64,000 bases of DNA, from contig CM018032.1 in NCBI GenBank assembly GCA_008638375.1, forward strand, positions 56,279,882 to 56,343,881, read 5' to 3'. The translations under genes were made by a program, and so were the position numbers. The notes below the pieces were generated by a model, which saw only the letters and a list, made by a program, of their open reading frames with translations, had not been told where the DNA came from and searched no databases. The stretch comes from Nyssa sinensis. Taxonomy: Eukaryota > Streptophyta > Magnoliopsida > Cornales > Nyssaceae. Positions 1 through 13,606 of this stretch are shown piece by piece; the first letter of the stretch is position 1; each line of letters starts with the position of its first letter.

Positions 1-2511
1 AGGCCAGTTCGTTGTTACCTTGGACATCTATCAGAATTTCGCTCTTGACGATTAAACCTTGTCTCAATATCTTCAAGATGCATAGAGCAGAAGGTGAGAC
101 ATTCAGCATCAATGTAAGCCTCAGCAATTGACCCTTCCGGTCGTGCTCTGTTACGCACATATTGCTTCAATGTGTGCAAATATCTATTTTGATAATTAAT
201 CAGTTATAGATTAAAATAGTTAGGATGGATAGATAACATAATTCACAAAATTAAATGTACCTTTCTATTGGATACATCCAACGGTATTGGATAGGTCCGC
301 CAATTTTTGCCTCATGAGGCAAATGCATCGCTAAGTGGACCATGATATCGAAGAAAGCTGGAGGAAAAATCTGTTCCAACTTGCAGAGGATCACGACAAC
401 ATCCCTTTCGAGCTTGTCAAGTACTTCCACATTCAATGTCTTCGCACATAATTCTCTAAAGAAGCAACCCAACTTAGTTAATGTAGTCGATATGTCATCA
501 GTGAGATACCCACGTAGTGCAACCGGAAGAAGTCGTTGCAAAAGGACATGGCAATCATGGCTCTTCAATCCGGATATTTTTGCCTCTATAACATTTACAC
601 ACCAAGATATATTCTATGCGTATCCATCTGGGAACTTCACCGATTTAAACCACTCACAAATCCTCATTCTCTCTGCGGATGATAACATATACTATGCAGG
701 AGGCACGATATATTTATCACCGCTACGTATTAGGTACAACTCTTTCCTTATTCCCAGCTCCTGCAAGTCCAACCGGGCTTTAACACTATCTTTTGTCTTC
801 CCTTCAATGTTTATTACAGTTCCCAGCACATTATCACATATGTTTTTCTCGATGTGCATCACATCCAAATTGTGCGTCAACTTAAGGGTCTCTCAGTACG
901 GCAAATCAAAAAATATTCTTTTCTTTGTCCAATTTAAGTCCAAATTAATACGCTTCCTCTTCTTACTACCCGGTATCTTCCCAAACCTCACTGGTTGGAT
1001 GACTGTCAATTGCGCCAGCACGTCTTTGCCAGACAACAATGGTGACAATCTGCAGTCAATTTGTCCATCAAATAGATGCTTCTGCCGATTTCACCAGCCA
1101 TGTGATGGCGGTAGAAAACGACGATGGCACATATAACATATCTTCCTCCCATTTGACAAATGTAGGGAACATGCATCCTTATTGCAAACTGGACATGCCA
1201 GATACCCCTTAGTGCTCCACCCAGACAAGTTCCCGTATGCTGGAAAGTCATTTATGGTCCACAGTAACGTGGCATGCAATTGAAATGTCTCATTCTTAGA
1301 GACGTCGTATGCCTCCACTCCCACCTCCCACCTCCCACCTCCCACAATTCCTTCAACTAGTCCACTAAAGGACGCAAGTACACATCAATTTCATTACCAG
1401 GAGACTTCGGCCCTGGAATAAGCAACGACATGTAGATAAATGGTTCTTTCATACATTTTCATGGTGGCAAGTTATACGGCACAAGCAACACCGGCCACAT
1501 GCTGTAGGCATTACTCATGTCACTGAACGGGTTGAAACCGTCGCTAGCCAGCCCAAGTCGTACATTACGCGGCTCATTTGCAAACCATTCGTGATTTGTA
1601 TCAAACTCAGCCCAAGCTTGTGAATCTGCCGGATGCCTACATGCATTTTTCTCAGCAACACGCTTCTCCTTATGCCACCGCATATCTTCTGCCGTCTTCT
1701 GAGACATGTACAACCTTTGTAGCCTCGGTTATAAGGGAAAATATCTCAGCACCTTGTGCAGAATTGTCTTGTTCTTTCCTTCATTCAGCTTGTACCTGGG
1801 TTCGTGGCACACCGTACACTCTTTACATTGTTCAGTCTCCTTCCAAAATAACATGCAATCGTTTTTACAAGCATGTATGAAAATATACCCGAGGCCCAAA
1901 TCTCTTAATATTCTTTTCGCCTCGTAATATGATTTCGGAAGGGTCTCCCCAGTAGGAAGCATTGCTTTAATCAATTCAATGGTCATATTAACTGATTTGT
2001 TACTACAACGGTTGATGGTCTTAAGATGAAGGAGTTTCACGAGAAAGTCTAGTTTCGAAAACTTATCACAATCCGGGTATAACGGCTGCCTTGCTTCCCT
2101 CAACAATGACTCAAACGCGGTCGATGGTCCCGTGTCACTCCTGTGACTACTCGCCCCAGTTGTAGCCCCCTGCAAGTCTGCTAGCATTTGTGGCAAGCCT
2201 TCGTAACCAACCCCAACATTATCACCAAAGTCATTATCGTCGTCTTCTTCTTCATCATCAAATACCACTCGTACGTCACGGCGTTCCCTGTGAAATTCCC
2301 AACACGTATACCTCTTGTCTATCCCGTGTTCGAGTAGGTGCTCTTTGGCCTCATCTATATGCATATAATCCCTATTATTGCACCTCCTACATGGACATCT
2401 TATCCTATTTCTCCCATCTGCAGATGCATGAGCAAACTCAATAAAATCTTTGATCCCCTTCACATACCCTGGCAAATGCCTGCCCCTTAAGTCCATCCAA
2501 CTATTATCCAT
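1..2511 (-). pseudogene. TNP2-like CACTA transposase, broken and truncated by the window edge
   Basis: Would catalyse excision and integration of CACTA elements. The ATG at 2511 opens MDNSWMDLRGRHLPGYVKG, the N-terminal transposase-associated domain, with a CxC-xx-C cluster near residue 40 (RCPCRRCNNRDYMH) that looks zinc-binding. The TNP2/Transposase_21 core follows over about 1000-2100, and a DUF4218-like segment over about 251-600 ending at QYRWMYPIERY, where an intron begins. Positions 1-190 hold the next exon (complement of the HTLKQYVRNKAR region). In-frame stops include TGA at 1459-1461 after YNLPP, TAG near 1350, TGA near 1095, and TAG at 692-694 after IVPPA. The 1459 and 692 stops also occur in the + strand copy. 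Start choice follows the family N-terminus. Confidence 0.88.
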
Positions 2512-2572
2512 TTTCGTCTACCTAATACAAGTCAAAAATGATACTCGTTATAAATATGAAACATGAATCCTA

Positions 2573-2839
2573 TCACCTCCAACTTCTCTCTAAAGGATAA
2601 GGTGGTCCTATCTCATTCGTGAATGCACAATCTACATTGCAATCAGCAGCAATCAAATGCTTGATTCCACTCGGACAAAATTTTGGCAGCATCTCCCCAC
2701 GGTTCTCCAAGTATACGAGATAGACGTTAGCACGCCTAAATATATACCTAGAGAACAATAGGAGATCGAACTGAAATTTTATCATAGTGAAATATTCAAG
2801 CATATGCGCAATTGATTGCAATGCAGATTTATGCATTCC
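2573..2839 (-). other. Conserved leader segment upstream of the CACTA transposase, possible small ORF
   Basis: This stretch is open on the minus strand, encoding MHKSALQSIAHMLEYFT through PLERSWR, and ends with a stop about 60 bp before the transposase start. The + strand copy has the same open stretch at 51858-52120, with only scattered substitutions. Part of a CACTA leader exon or a small ORF are both possible. No recognised domain was seen. The nested LTR insertion begins at 2845, just upstream of it. Confidence 0.3.
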
Positions 2840-2879
2840 CGAACTGTAACACCCCAAATTACTTAACCGACATGTTTTG

Positions 2880-3641
2880 TGTAATACCCCGACCCGAGGT
2901 AACCAATACCCGACCCGGATTGAACCGGGCCATGACATGTGACCCTGGACTGTAAGTCCATTATTACGTAAATAAGTATCAAATTTACATTTAATTATTA
3001 GATTGTCAAAATATTGGAATAACAATTAAGAGCTAAGAATAATTTTAAAATGGGCAAGCGATACTAAATCGTCCGACGAGATTCGTAATTTGAAAATGGC
3101 CAAAATGATTTGACCCCGAAGATGGAACGAAAAAAAAAAAAAAAAAAGTGTGCGAATAAGTGTACATATGTTAAGTGTAAATTATATATGGATATGTACA
3201 AATAATAATTTTATACTCAATAATATATATTAGACATACATATATAAATATATATACATATATATATATATATATACGGTTGGATATATATATAGATATA
3301 TATATATATAGTATAAATTGAAAGGAAAGAAAAGGAAATAAAATATATATTATGTATGTATAAAATATGAGAGAAACCATGTGCGGCTGCCGCACCTGGT
3401 TTGTGTAAAAAAAAAAAAAAAAAGAAAAAGAAACGTGGACAAGGAAATATGTGGTAGAATTGAAAACCAGTAGAAACAAAATAGATGGCAGCATCCAAAT
3501 TAAACAGGGGGAATGCCACAACCGTAAAGCTGATCATGGAAAAGAATTAAAGAAAAGAGAGTCGATGCTCTGTGGTGTAGTTGATATATTAATATATATA
3601 TAAATATAATGTGTACAGGTGTGTAGCCGTGTGAGGTGCAA

Positions 3642-3678
<37 letters not shown>

Positions 3679-6600
3679 GCATGCATTGTGGCGTGGCAAC
3701 AGGAAAGGAAAGGGAGAAATTGAGAGGGGCAGCAGGTCGGTGGAGCAGTGTACAGGAAGCGTGGCAGCCAAAGGGAAGTGGCAGCATGGAAACAACTGTA
3801 TGAAGTGTAGTGTGTGCATGTATCATATAATATATCTACGTGTATATCAGAATTAAACGGAAACTGTGGGCAGAATTGAATCAATAGGCGTGTTGGGGCA
3901 CTAAAAGAAAGTGAGAGAATGAGTGGAAGATGATGTGTCGAGGGCTGGAGGAGTAATGGCTGCATGACAGCCGTGTATATAGCAGTGTGTGTGGTGTTCT
4001 CCATTGATTAAGCAAAATTTAATAATTTAAAACCAACAACTGAGAAGCAGTGGGTGTGGAGAAGAAATTGGCGTTACAGCCGAAGCTGCTAAAGTAAAGA
4101 GAGTAAAAGAGGGATGGAGTGCAACAACAGGTGGAGGTATATATGTGTAGGCGTTGAATACAATCAGTTTTTGCGGCTGAGGAATTTGATGAAATGAGCA
4201 AGCCAATTCGGTGTTTTCCCAGATCAGTAAAACCGCAGGGAGTTGCACCCATGTTTACTGATGCAAAGAAGAAATTGTGTAGTGGTTTCAGGTTGAACGG
4301 CAGTTGACGGAAGGACAAATTACATGACTACATGCGGCAAAACTAGAGAAAATAGGAGCAGCGGTTGCGGACCGATCTTGATGTACAGAGAGTTGGAAAA
4401 ACTGATTTGCTGCTGTGGAAATTGGAGTAGCAGGTGAGATGGCGTTGAGTTGGAAGAATTGTGGTGAGGAGACGATGGGAAATTTGGTTGTAGGAGACTC
4501 GGGCAGCAGCTGCAACAGGTACGGTGGTGGTGCTGTCTGGTGCGGCAGTGGCCAACTGGAGTGCAGCAGGTGGAGATACAGGAGGAAATTGGGGCAGCTG
4601 TAGCCACGACTGCAGCGGTTAGGGGATGTGTCAACAGATTCAGTGCATTTAAGTGTGCTAAAGTTGGGGTTGCGTCTGAGACCTTATGAGGTATAATTTT
4701 TACTTAAGTAATTTTCTTGCACATTTTAGTTTGGGGGTCAATTGGGTTAGATTTTAGGATGCTGATAAATCTGAACCTGAGATGACTTTAGTTCTGGTTA
4801 CTTAGAGGTTCAGGATTATGATATATATAAAAAAAAATAAAAAAATAAAAAAGAAAAGAAAAAGGGGACCAAGGATAGCTTATTCTAAATTTTTTTTTAT
4901 ATGAGCCAGTGTTGGCTATACTGAATTAGAATATGAAGTTGTGAATTGAAATTTCACCCCAAAACTTATGGGAATTTATAATCAGACCCCCAACAGTTAT
5001 GATTAATATTATTAAGGCCCGAACAGTGAAAGAAATAAAATATTGGTTTAAAGAAAATTACGGAAATACCCCGAGTCCTAAAATAAGTCAAACGAAGTTC
5101 AAACGTGATGAATAAATAGTCAATTTTTATTATCTTGAGCCTTCCGAAACCAATAGTGAAGTCAAAATTATGAAAAGAGGTCCTGGAAATAAAAGACATG
5201 TAAAGTACAAAATGACGATTTTACCCTTTTCAATCCAGAAGTCCAATTTAAGATCCGTAAAAGTCTAAACCACTTTTATTCGACGTTCCGGATATAATGA
5301 TGAGGTATAAATTAGTAAATAAAATACCGATAGCAATGACAGGCATGTTTGAATATATAGCATAGATCAGTTACAACTGTAGACTGAGTTACATTTTCAA
5401 ATGACAGGCACGTCGAAAGGAAAAAGGGGAGGAAACAGTTTGGTTTCCAATGAACAGTAAAGTGTAAGTAAATCTGAACTTTTCTATGTGGTTATTTCCA
5501 GTCAGTCACATTCATTTCTACGTGCTGCCAAATTTGTACTCTATCACTACCTGATGTACTTGATTTGAGCCAATCGACTTGTGGTTATCGGTTATGCCTG
5601 ATCTGTGGATTTGACTTGCTTGCTTACATCGTTGTGAGATTGATCATTGATATTTGAGCATTCTTTGCACTATCATATCATGACCTAGTCTTGAGATATA
5701 TCCTTTTGATAGAAATCTTGATATTCCACACTTCGTGTTTTGTTGATTGTGATATCGATTGCTTTGTACAGTTGTACATCCTGTGTGAAATTTTGTTGGT
5801 CATGATATTTGGTATGTACCTGGGGTTGTGCTCAGTCACAATGGCCCATCCATTCACAGATTGCGTGGGGGAAAGACCCTTTGGGGTCTTGTATGTCCTT
5901 TGGGACTTGTAGAGAAAAGAGCTCTAACGCTTTTCAGAAAGCCCGAGGAACTGTGGCGGATCTGAGCATGCGTTTTAGTGGGGTATGCCGGGCCCCGAGT
6001 GATTCACGCATATCTGGGTTTTTAGAACTCGATGACGATATATCTTTGGTATTCATTGAATGATCATATTCTATGTCCTGTGAATGATCATATTATTGCG
6101 ATCATGTTATACTTTACTCGTTGATGATATATCGTTGATACTCGTTGGATGTTCATATTCTATGCAAGCATGTCATACTTTTGATTGGCTATCGTAATTG
6201 TTGTGGCAGCAGATTTTCATGATTGGCTAGATCCCGGTTGTTGGATTCATTATTATTATCTTCTTGTATCTTATTTGGGATAAGCCTTTTGGACCCTTGG
6301 GTCATTGTTGTACATCTTGGTGATTGGCTATGTATTTCTTGTTACTCATTCGGCTGTTGGATATCTGTTATCCCTTTCTTCTATTATTCTTGTGAACTAA
6401 CCCTGACCCATGGCAAAGCTAGGAATTTACTTACTGAGCTTGTTTAAGCTCATTCCATTTATTTAACATTTTTCAGGTGACATCATGTGGGATGAAATGC
6501 AATGAGATAACTAGTGGAACTAGTGATGCACAATGAACGACAATGACGATATAAACTTCAAGTTAAAGATCGAACGTGAACATTGTAAGGTTAACTTTAA

Positions 6601-7028
6601 GGCTATGCATTATAATGTTACATCATTAGTGATGAGGTTAGCCTAGTATGTCAGATCATTATGATTAAGTGGTACTTGGAGACATTATGATTATTGATCA
6701 TTGGAGATGAGTTTAACTAGCTGAACTTTCATGGTGTGACTTCCGCTTTAAGTAATTCATTGATATAGAATGGTTGCATTAGAGCATGTATATTATACTT
6801 TAGAGATATTTGATGACTGATTCTAGACGTGCTCTGATGTGTTTGGATGAGTTACATTCTTAATTCAAAAAGATTTTAATTCCGCTGTTTTGACCCTACA
6901 TTTAGAATGTAATTCATTGTGAAGTTGCCTTGGGTTGGTTACATTGTTGGTGGAGAAAAAAACTGACAAGGTGGCCAACTGGCATCACGTCCTCGAGATC
7001 CGCGTAGGATGGGTTTCGGGTCGTGACA
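2880..7028 (+). mobile_element. Long non-coding LTR-like element nested in the previous one
   Basis: Starts TGTAATACCCCGACCCG, ends GGGTCGTGACA, and is flanked by the 5-bp direct repeat TTTTG (2875-2879 and 7029-7033). It sits 35 bp inside the host element, whose sequence resumes at 7034. Length is 4149 bp with no recognisable retroviral-type protein domains. It shares its ends, a stem-loop at 6436-6451 and a tail block (about 6399-6580) with the element at 21176-25749. It includes AT microsatellites near 3240-3310 and 3643-3676 and homopurine runs near 3130 and 3410. Solo LTR is the most economical interpretation. Confidence 0.75.
3230..3310. repeat. AT-rich microsatellite tract
   Basis: Imperfect TA-dinucleotide runs inside the nested LTR-like element. 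A second perfect TA run lies at about 3643-3676. Open frames read through these tracts are low-complexity artefacts. Confidence 0.8.
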
Positions 7029-10000
7029 TTTTGTATATGGGAAACTATTTTGGGAATGAAATGTCAGGTTTAGCTAATTTAATGTCTATTTTTAATAGTG
7101 ATAAAACTCGAATTAGCTAATTATGGGAAACTCGAGAAAATAAAAACCGACATTGGACCTTGGTCAATGAAAGATATTCTGAGTAGGAAGTGACAGATAG
7201 AAACCGCGCTGAAAAAGGAGTTACAGATTGAAAGTTAAGGCCAAAACAGTGAAACTGGAATTCCGCGACAACCAAACAGGGCCTTAACCAGAAAAATATG
7301 AGAAAATGGTCACTTGGGAGGCCAAGGGGAATTGAACCCTTGACCTACCAAGGTAAGCAATTTTGTCCCAAAAAGTTACCAACTAGGCTGTTGGTTACTT
7401 TGTGCATGTATACAGCAACATATGTATATAACCTATAATCTTGCTCAAGCCACCACCCAAATTGGCCAATGGCCTTGCATGCATTCCCTTCATCATAGCC
7501 CTCCATCACCTCCATCAGTCAACACCCACTAACCCCACTAAGGGCAGAGATATACTCATATATATGTATATGTGTATAGCCCTCTATGTATATAAACCTA
7601 TAATATATAAATGCCATAACTTGCATCAACTCTCTCTTTAGAGAATTCTGAAATTTCAGAGATTGTGTAAACTGTGTGTGTACGTGGGGTTTGGTAAAAG
7701 TGAGAGTGTCGAGTGAGAAGGAAAGGAAGCTTTGCATGCAAGGGCATTGAGGAAGATTGGCCATTCAAGGTGCAAGGAGAGGGGGGCTTGAAGTTGAAGT
7801 GCATGACCTGAGGGAGTCGAGGGACACTGTGAGAGGTCTGGGTCGAGCCATAACCGAGAGAAAGAGAGAGCACTGTGAAGGTAAAGTTCCAAATTATCTT
7901 CAATTCTTGTTTTGTAAATTTTGGAACTGTTTGATAGAATTAGACTGCATGCATGTTTTATTCTTGATCCTAGGAATTATTCTGAGTGTATATGGCTTAG
8001 AGGTGTCGGATAAGTGCAGAAACCATGGAAACCGAGCTGACCTCCATTAAAGGACCTTGGAATACCAGGTCTGATTCGACCATAGCAGTTTAGGATTTTG
8101 AGTAGTGGGACTCACAATAGACCCTGATAGGATCTCAACCATCTACCTACGCGACCCCAGAACACCGTATAGCCCCATGAAATTGGAAATGAACCCACGG
8201 GTTTAAAATCCAATCCGTTAAAACTCGAGACTAAACTGAAAAATGAAGATAAGGTCTTGATCCTTATGGTCTGTAGGTCACATAGCTTCAAACCACACAC
8301 AAAATGGTTGAGAAATGGGGACGTATTGGTCAGTTGCAGGTCTGGATTATTGTTTTTCAAACAGACCGACCCAGAGGATGATTCGAAGCTTCAAATGAAT
8401 GCCAAATGATAGATACTAAGTGCAGAAAGCTATCGGAATCGAAACCAACTGAAAATCGTGTCTAAAACATCACGAAATAAAGAGTAAAAATCTGCAGAAA
8501 AATAGGGCAACAGTAACCAAGGGGGGTTAGGGACGATGACCAGTACCGAGTCGGGTCGAACCGGGTGTCGGGTCGGACCCCGACCCGATTAAAAATGGAT
8601 GGGCTTTAATGAAACTACGCCGTTTCCTCACTGATTTAAATTAAAATTTAGTTAGGGCTGACGTCATCATGACGTCAGCAGTGTAACCAACCGGTCAGAA
8701 CCGGACTGAACCGGACCGATTCAGTTGCAAAGAGACTGAACCCTTTGGTTCAGTTTTGAATTTTTAAATATTTACAAACTGACCCCCACTGTTTAACAGA
8801 ATTACACTAAGGCCCAAATTTTGAAAATCTTTTGCAATTATACCCCTGAAAAATTAAATAAAATAATAAAATAATTATTTTATTAAAAGAGAATAATTAC
8901 CATATTGCCCTTGGACCTTAAACAAGTCAAACGAAGTCCGAATTTAATAACTGAATAGTGTAATCTTACTATTTCGGGCATTCTGGACTCAATGGCTGAG
9001 TCCGATTTGTGAAACCAAGTCCCGAAAAATACAGACATGTAAAGGGTAAATGACCGTACTGCCCCTAATGACACATAGGGCCAGATTACACTGAAGGATA
9101 GTCCATTGTAACTATGTTGGACATTTCGGACTCAATGGTGAGGTCCCTGACTGCAAATAAAATACCAAAAAATACAACATATGAAATTACCAAAATACCC
9201 CTGACACTGTACAAGGCCCAAATGAAATCCAATTTCAACGAAATTAATATCAGTAGTAGACCTGACACCTGTGAGATTGTATACATGACTAAATGACGAA
9301 TCCGAGACAGAAATTATGTGACGACAAAAATGACCAAAATATCCCTGATATACCCGAACCCAGATTTAAAAACGGAGAGAGTCTAAATTGACTTTCTTCG
9401 ACCTTCCGGACTCAATGGTTGGGTCCATATTATGGAAACCAGAACCGATAAATGTGTGAAAGCATGAAGCTACCAGAAGAGTAATGAGATCTGTTCTAAC
9501 GTGTTGAACTGTGTTCTAGGTAAAATATCACTTAAACTACCATGGACAATCAGGGCAAGAAATTCACCATCATGACTAAGGCCCAGAGGTTAGCCGATGA
9601 GAAACAACAAAGGTTTATGCAAGACTTACTGTGGCAGCAAAAATTTATTGAGCGCCATATTAGAATAGCTAAGTCCACTGAAATTGTCTCCGTCCGGCCC
9701 TTCATATATAAGACACCTACTAAGGCAATGATTGCCGAGGCCAAGATGAAAAAAACAGGAAGATACTGAAACCCTAAGCCAAATGCTTAAGAGGTAAGAC
9801 CTATGAACTAGCCACTATAAGTTAGTTCCATGAAACCCATCCTAGGGTAGACTTACTCAGTCTAAGGTCATGAGTTGATAAATCTTTATAAATTGTTTTA
9901 GGCTTAAGGAGAAAAAGAGGAAGGCTCCGTTCATAGCTTCAAACTCAAATATTGAAGGTGAGTAACTTCTGACACTGTTTAGTTACTGTTCCTTGATCTG

Positions 10001-10732
10001 TTAAATTGTTTCGAATATCATATGTTTTAAATGCAATCGTTTTAAATGCATGCTTTTATCACCGATGACATGGTTCTTAGTTTCTCAAATGATTAACTAT
10101 ACATCTGATTGATATGCTAGCACCCTGAACCGTTTATCTGTTTTGATCTATTGAACTTGACTTGGATTTATTGAACTATTAATTCCAAACTGATTTAGTT
10201 AACAATGTGATTTAAGCAAAGATTGAATTCGAAACTCTTGCCTGGATATCTGTGTTACTCACTAGGCTTTTTAAAGCTCATTCCATTATTTTAATAATTT
10301 CAGGGGAACTCTCAGATGGACAGGTTTAGCAGGTTCAGGACTTAGGGGGAAAATGTTGGAGACCCCCAGATAAAATGATAACCCATTTTTGTGAATCTAT
10401 ACCATTTTTGTACTTTTGTGTAACTAAGCAGATTATGACCTTTTGTGGTAAAACTGTTTTGTAATCTTGATAAGATAAGACTGACTATGATGTATCCTGA
10501 ATGCTCTGCCAAGTATGTATGTATGCATTCTCTTGTGAAAATTTCGCTGCTTAAATTATATATGTCGAATGCATTATGCTTGGAATTTTATATCGGAATG
10601 GCCTGTGGTTAGGATTACCGTCGGGGTTTTGCTTTCAAAAAAAAAAAACTAATAAAACCCGATGGGTACCTAACTGGCCTTGTCACGTGCCCCAAATCCG
10701 CACAGGGTGGGTCTGGGGGATGTGACACGAAC

Positions 10733-13289
10733 TGTCCTCTCTGGACAATTCAAGAATCGATTTTCATACACACGAGCCCAATCGCGAATAAATTTCACGA
10801 CAAGATTCAAATGTGATAAAAATGACTCCCGAACGGGGCTAGGCTTACATGAATGCAATTAAAAAATTCATTAGTGTAAGTGCAAACTCTGATTGTCAGA
10901 CAGAGTTTTGCTTTAAAAAATCATTAACAATAGCATTGAAAATGCAAATAGAAAACATATTGATCTTGGTTGCTAACAAGTAAAAGCACCTAACTTTCAA
11001 TTTTTATCTATTAATTAAGGTCATTCATCAAGAATTATTTACTTGGCACCTGACAACAACAACTTAACCAACAAAAGCAAATCAATTGCTACCTAAAACC
11101 ACTAACTGACTTAATAGGTCTGTTGTATCTAGTTGATCTCTCAATCTATAGGACTCAAGAACTCTTATTACTTGGAAGCTAAAACCAAAAAAAAAAAATT
11201 AAAAATTATTGTTTAGAGGAACTCAGGAGCAAGGGATTAGGGTTCAAGTTGCAGTTCAATGAACACATACATGAAACACAAGAGGGAAAAAAACACAGCC
11301 ATGGAAAAACACATGTTGAATGAACACATACATGAAAAAATGTCCAAATGCACTCATGTGTCTAGATTTCAAGGAATTTCCATCTCAACAAGAAATATAT
11401 ATTCCCATCAAAATTTAATTAAGATAGAACAATCCAACTTAAAGTCAATTTTTAAGTAAAAATAGTTACCTTTACATACTTATATTCGAAACCACCTTAT
11501 TTTGATATGAGACGGCAAACAAACTAGACTTCGGGTTACCTAACTTTTCAATTTTTAAACTAAATTTTTTCATTTAGGCTACATAATTAGATTTTTTACT
11601 ATTTATAATAAGTTTTAAATTTGTAATTATTTTGTTTAAGAAATTTTAAATTGGTTTCCGTTTGTTGTTATGTTTTTCTTATTTCATCTAGTTTTTAATT
11701 TTTTTAAAAGCCCTAACATTTATTTATGCTGAATTTTTTAATTTTTGAGATTTCTTAATTTTTTAATTATATTGAGTCTATCATAAAGAAGTAGTAAATT
11801 CTTATATAGATCCGTAGTTTTTTAGTAGTAAATTCTTATTTAGATTTGTAGTCTTTTAGTTTATAAATATAATGTAATTAGTCTTTATTAACTAATTTAT
11901 TAATAATATTTTAATTTTGATTTTTTTTTTTGGATGAGGAGTTTTTTTGTATTTCTTAGTTATTAAGAAATTAGACCTAATTTGATTTTCCTTTCACATT
12001 TTTGTGTTAACTTAGTTTTGAAGTAGTAGTTGAGAGTAGCATACAATGAGGAGTGGAAATGCATCAAATAGTGAAATCAGATGCTTCAATAGAATCTGAA
12101 TCTCTCAAAATTGGAACTCAAAAGTGATTAATAAAACTAAACAAATGATCAAAAGGAGAAAGTATACTCATCAATGTTTGAACAAATGTGCTGGACAATG
12201 AAATTGACTGATGTCAACACTTCAGGAAATGTTTTTTATGCCTATAAATTTTTTTTATATTCATATGAACTCCCTAAATAAAGAATTTTATTATTTTAAT
12301 GATGGCTTAATAGAAAGTTAGAAGAAACTTCTAGTTTGTTTGGATGAAAAAATTTGATAATAAAAGAAAAGATTAAGGTAGATTAATAATAAAATCTTTC
12401 TTATGGATTTTTATATAAGGAGGAAGAAAGAAAAATATAGAAATATTAAGAGAAAAAAAAAGAGTCATTAGTAATAAAAATTATACCAACAACTTTGAAT
12501 AATTATACCAACAACTTTGAATGATTATACCAACAACTTGAATAATTATTTGCAATCACATTGACTCTTGACTTTATTGGTGAAGGAGTAATAATTTTTG
12601 CTAGAGTGGTTGGCATTTGAATAATTATACCAACAACTTGTACCAACAACCTATTCTTACAAAATTTTAGATACATACAACAGGGAGATAATAAAAAATT
12701 GTTAGCATGCAATAGTACCTAGTTTTTTGTCTGAACATTAAAAAGAAAAAAAAAGAAGGTAGATAGTCATTACATTAAAAAGCACAATTTGGCTGCATAA
12801 CATAAGCCAGATTTAGCATCCATTTGTTTGCATAAAAGAGTAGGACTCATGTTACCTCTTGCAAGTGTTCACACTAACCAATATAAAGAGACGATTACAG
12901 GCACCAAGTTCTTACAACAAAAACCCATACAAATTTGTGTGTGTGAAATAAACAGTAAAATAAGGGAGAAAAAAATGGCCTGAAATAAACAGTAAAAAGA
13001 TCAACCAACAAATCTCTCTTTCACTTTGTCTCTGGTGGTATAAAAAACAAATCTAAACTGAACCACAAAAGAATGATGCAGATTTGATAGATTTTTGCAA
13101 AAATAGAAAGAAAGAATATGAAATCTACCGTCATCGTCACCGAATAGGATTGCCGTCACAGAATGGGCCGTCCAATGAGCCGTCCACCGTCGTCCACCGC
13201 CGTCCAATTCGTGCTCGCAACAAGGGAGTGACAGAGACAGAGAGAGAAAAATTAGTGAGACAGCGTGAGAAGAAAAACAAACTAGGTCG
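10733..13289 (-). other. 5' leader of the minus-strand CACTA element, no supported gene
   Basis: AT-rich DNA between the transposase region and the terminal repeats. Its transposase-proximal part (about 10733-11380) and a block at about 12170-12720 are reverse-complement matches to the + strand CACTA copy. The stretch 11500-12010 is instead similar to 26440-26890, so it looks like a separate dispersed repeat. A short tandem motif, ATTATACCAACAACTT, recurs around 12480-12640. No protein-coding potential was recognised. Confidence 0.6.
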
Positions 13290-13606
13290 GCTGGATATAA
13301 AAATGGGGGGCTCATTCGCGACGCTCACTGAGCGTCACTAATAAGACCCTGAGCGTCGCTAATACTCAAATATCACTATTAGCGACGCCTAATCGAGCGT
13401 CGCCATTAATTTTACCTATTAGCGACGCCCCTGTGCGTCGCCAATAGTCATGTGCGCATCGCTAATAGTTTCGCGCCTAATTTTTCGCAACTTTTTTCCT
13501 ATTATTCTTGACACACGACTGGGCGTCGCGAAAAGTGACTTTTAGCGACGCTTTTCGTGCGTCACTAATAATGAGCGTCGTCAAAAATATTTTTTTTTTT
13601 GTAGTG
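13290..13606 (-). repeat. CACTA subterminal repeats and terminal inverted repeat
   Basis: Many copies of TTAGCGACGC/GCGTCGCTAA-type motifs in both orientations, ending in TTTTTTGTAGTG at 13606, the complement of the CACTA terminus. Subterminal arrays of this kind bind the TNPA-type accessory protein in En/Spm elements (family knowledge). The same motif class occurs at both ends of the + strand copy. Confidence 0.88.

Larger units (their letters stand above)
2845..10727 (+). mobile_element. Long non-coding LTR-like element (solo LTR candidate), interrupted by a second one
   Basis: Starts TGTAACACCCC, ends GGGATGTGACA, and is flanked by the 5-bp direct repeat CGAAC (2840-2844 and 10728-10732). 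The uninterrupted CACTA copy at about 51850 carries this site once, which proves an insertion. Removing the nested element (2880-7033) leaves about 3.73 kb. There is no gag, pol, primer-binding site or second LTR, so a solo LTR or a non-coding LTR-derived element is the simplest reading. It contains diverged internal modules (8975-9424), a minus-strand tRNA-like B box (7328-7339) and a hairpin motif (10264-10279), each shared with one or both of the relatives at 2880-7028 and 21176-25749. Short ORFs here, including 9542-9769, have no recognisable function. Orientation is arbitrary, set by the TG...CA order. Confidence 0.75.
1..13606 (-). mobile_element. CACTA (En/Spm) DNA transposon, 5' end present, 3' end beyond the window edge
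   Basis: Read on the minus strand, the element begins at 13606 with CACTACAAAAAA, the CACTA-superfamily terminus. A subterminal zone of GCGACGC-type repeats follows, then a long AT-rich leader, then a TNP2-like transposase running off the window at position 1. It is collinear with the + strand copy at 47881-60119: 10733-11380 matches the reverse complement of about 51230-51850, and 12170-12720 matches that of about 50100-50400. A nested LTR-like insertion (2845-10727 plus a 5-bp TSD) interrupts it. The target-site duplication cannot be tested because the other terminus is missing. All coding parts seen are broken, so it is non-autonomous. Confidence 0.9.

Noticed and set aside
342..1136. 264-codon + strand open frame
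   Set aside because: It lies antisense to the TNP2-like transposase and has no domain of its own; the minus strand shows clear transposase similarity in the homologous positions of both CACTA copies.
3171..4004. Several minus-strand frames of 100-156 codons rich in Tyr/Ile and Phe
   Set aside because: They are read through TA and A/T microsatellites inside a non-coding LTR-like element and have no recognisable domain.
9542..9769. 75-codon ORF MDNQGKKFTIMTKAQRLADE...
   Set aside because: Short, inside the non-coding LTR-like element and unrecognised. It could be a leftover of an internal region but evidence is too thin for a gene call.
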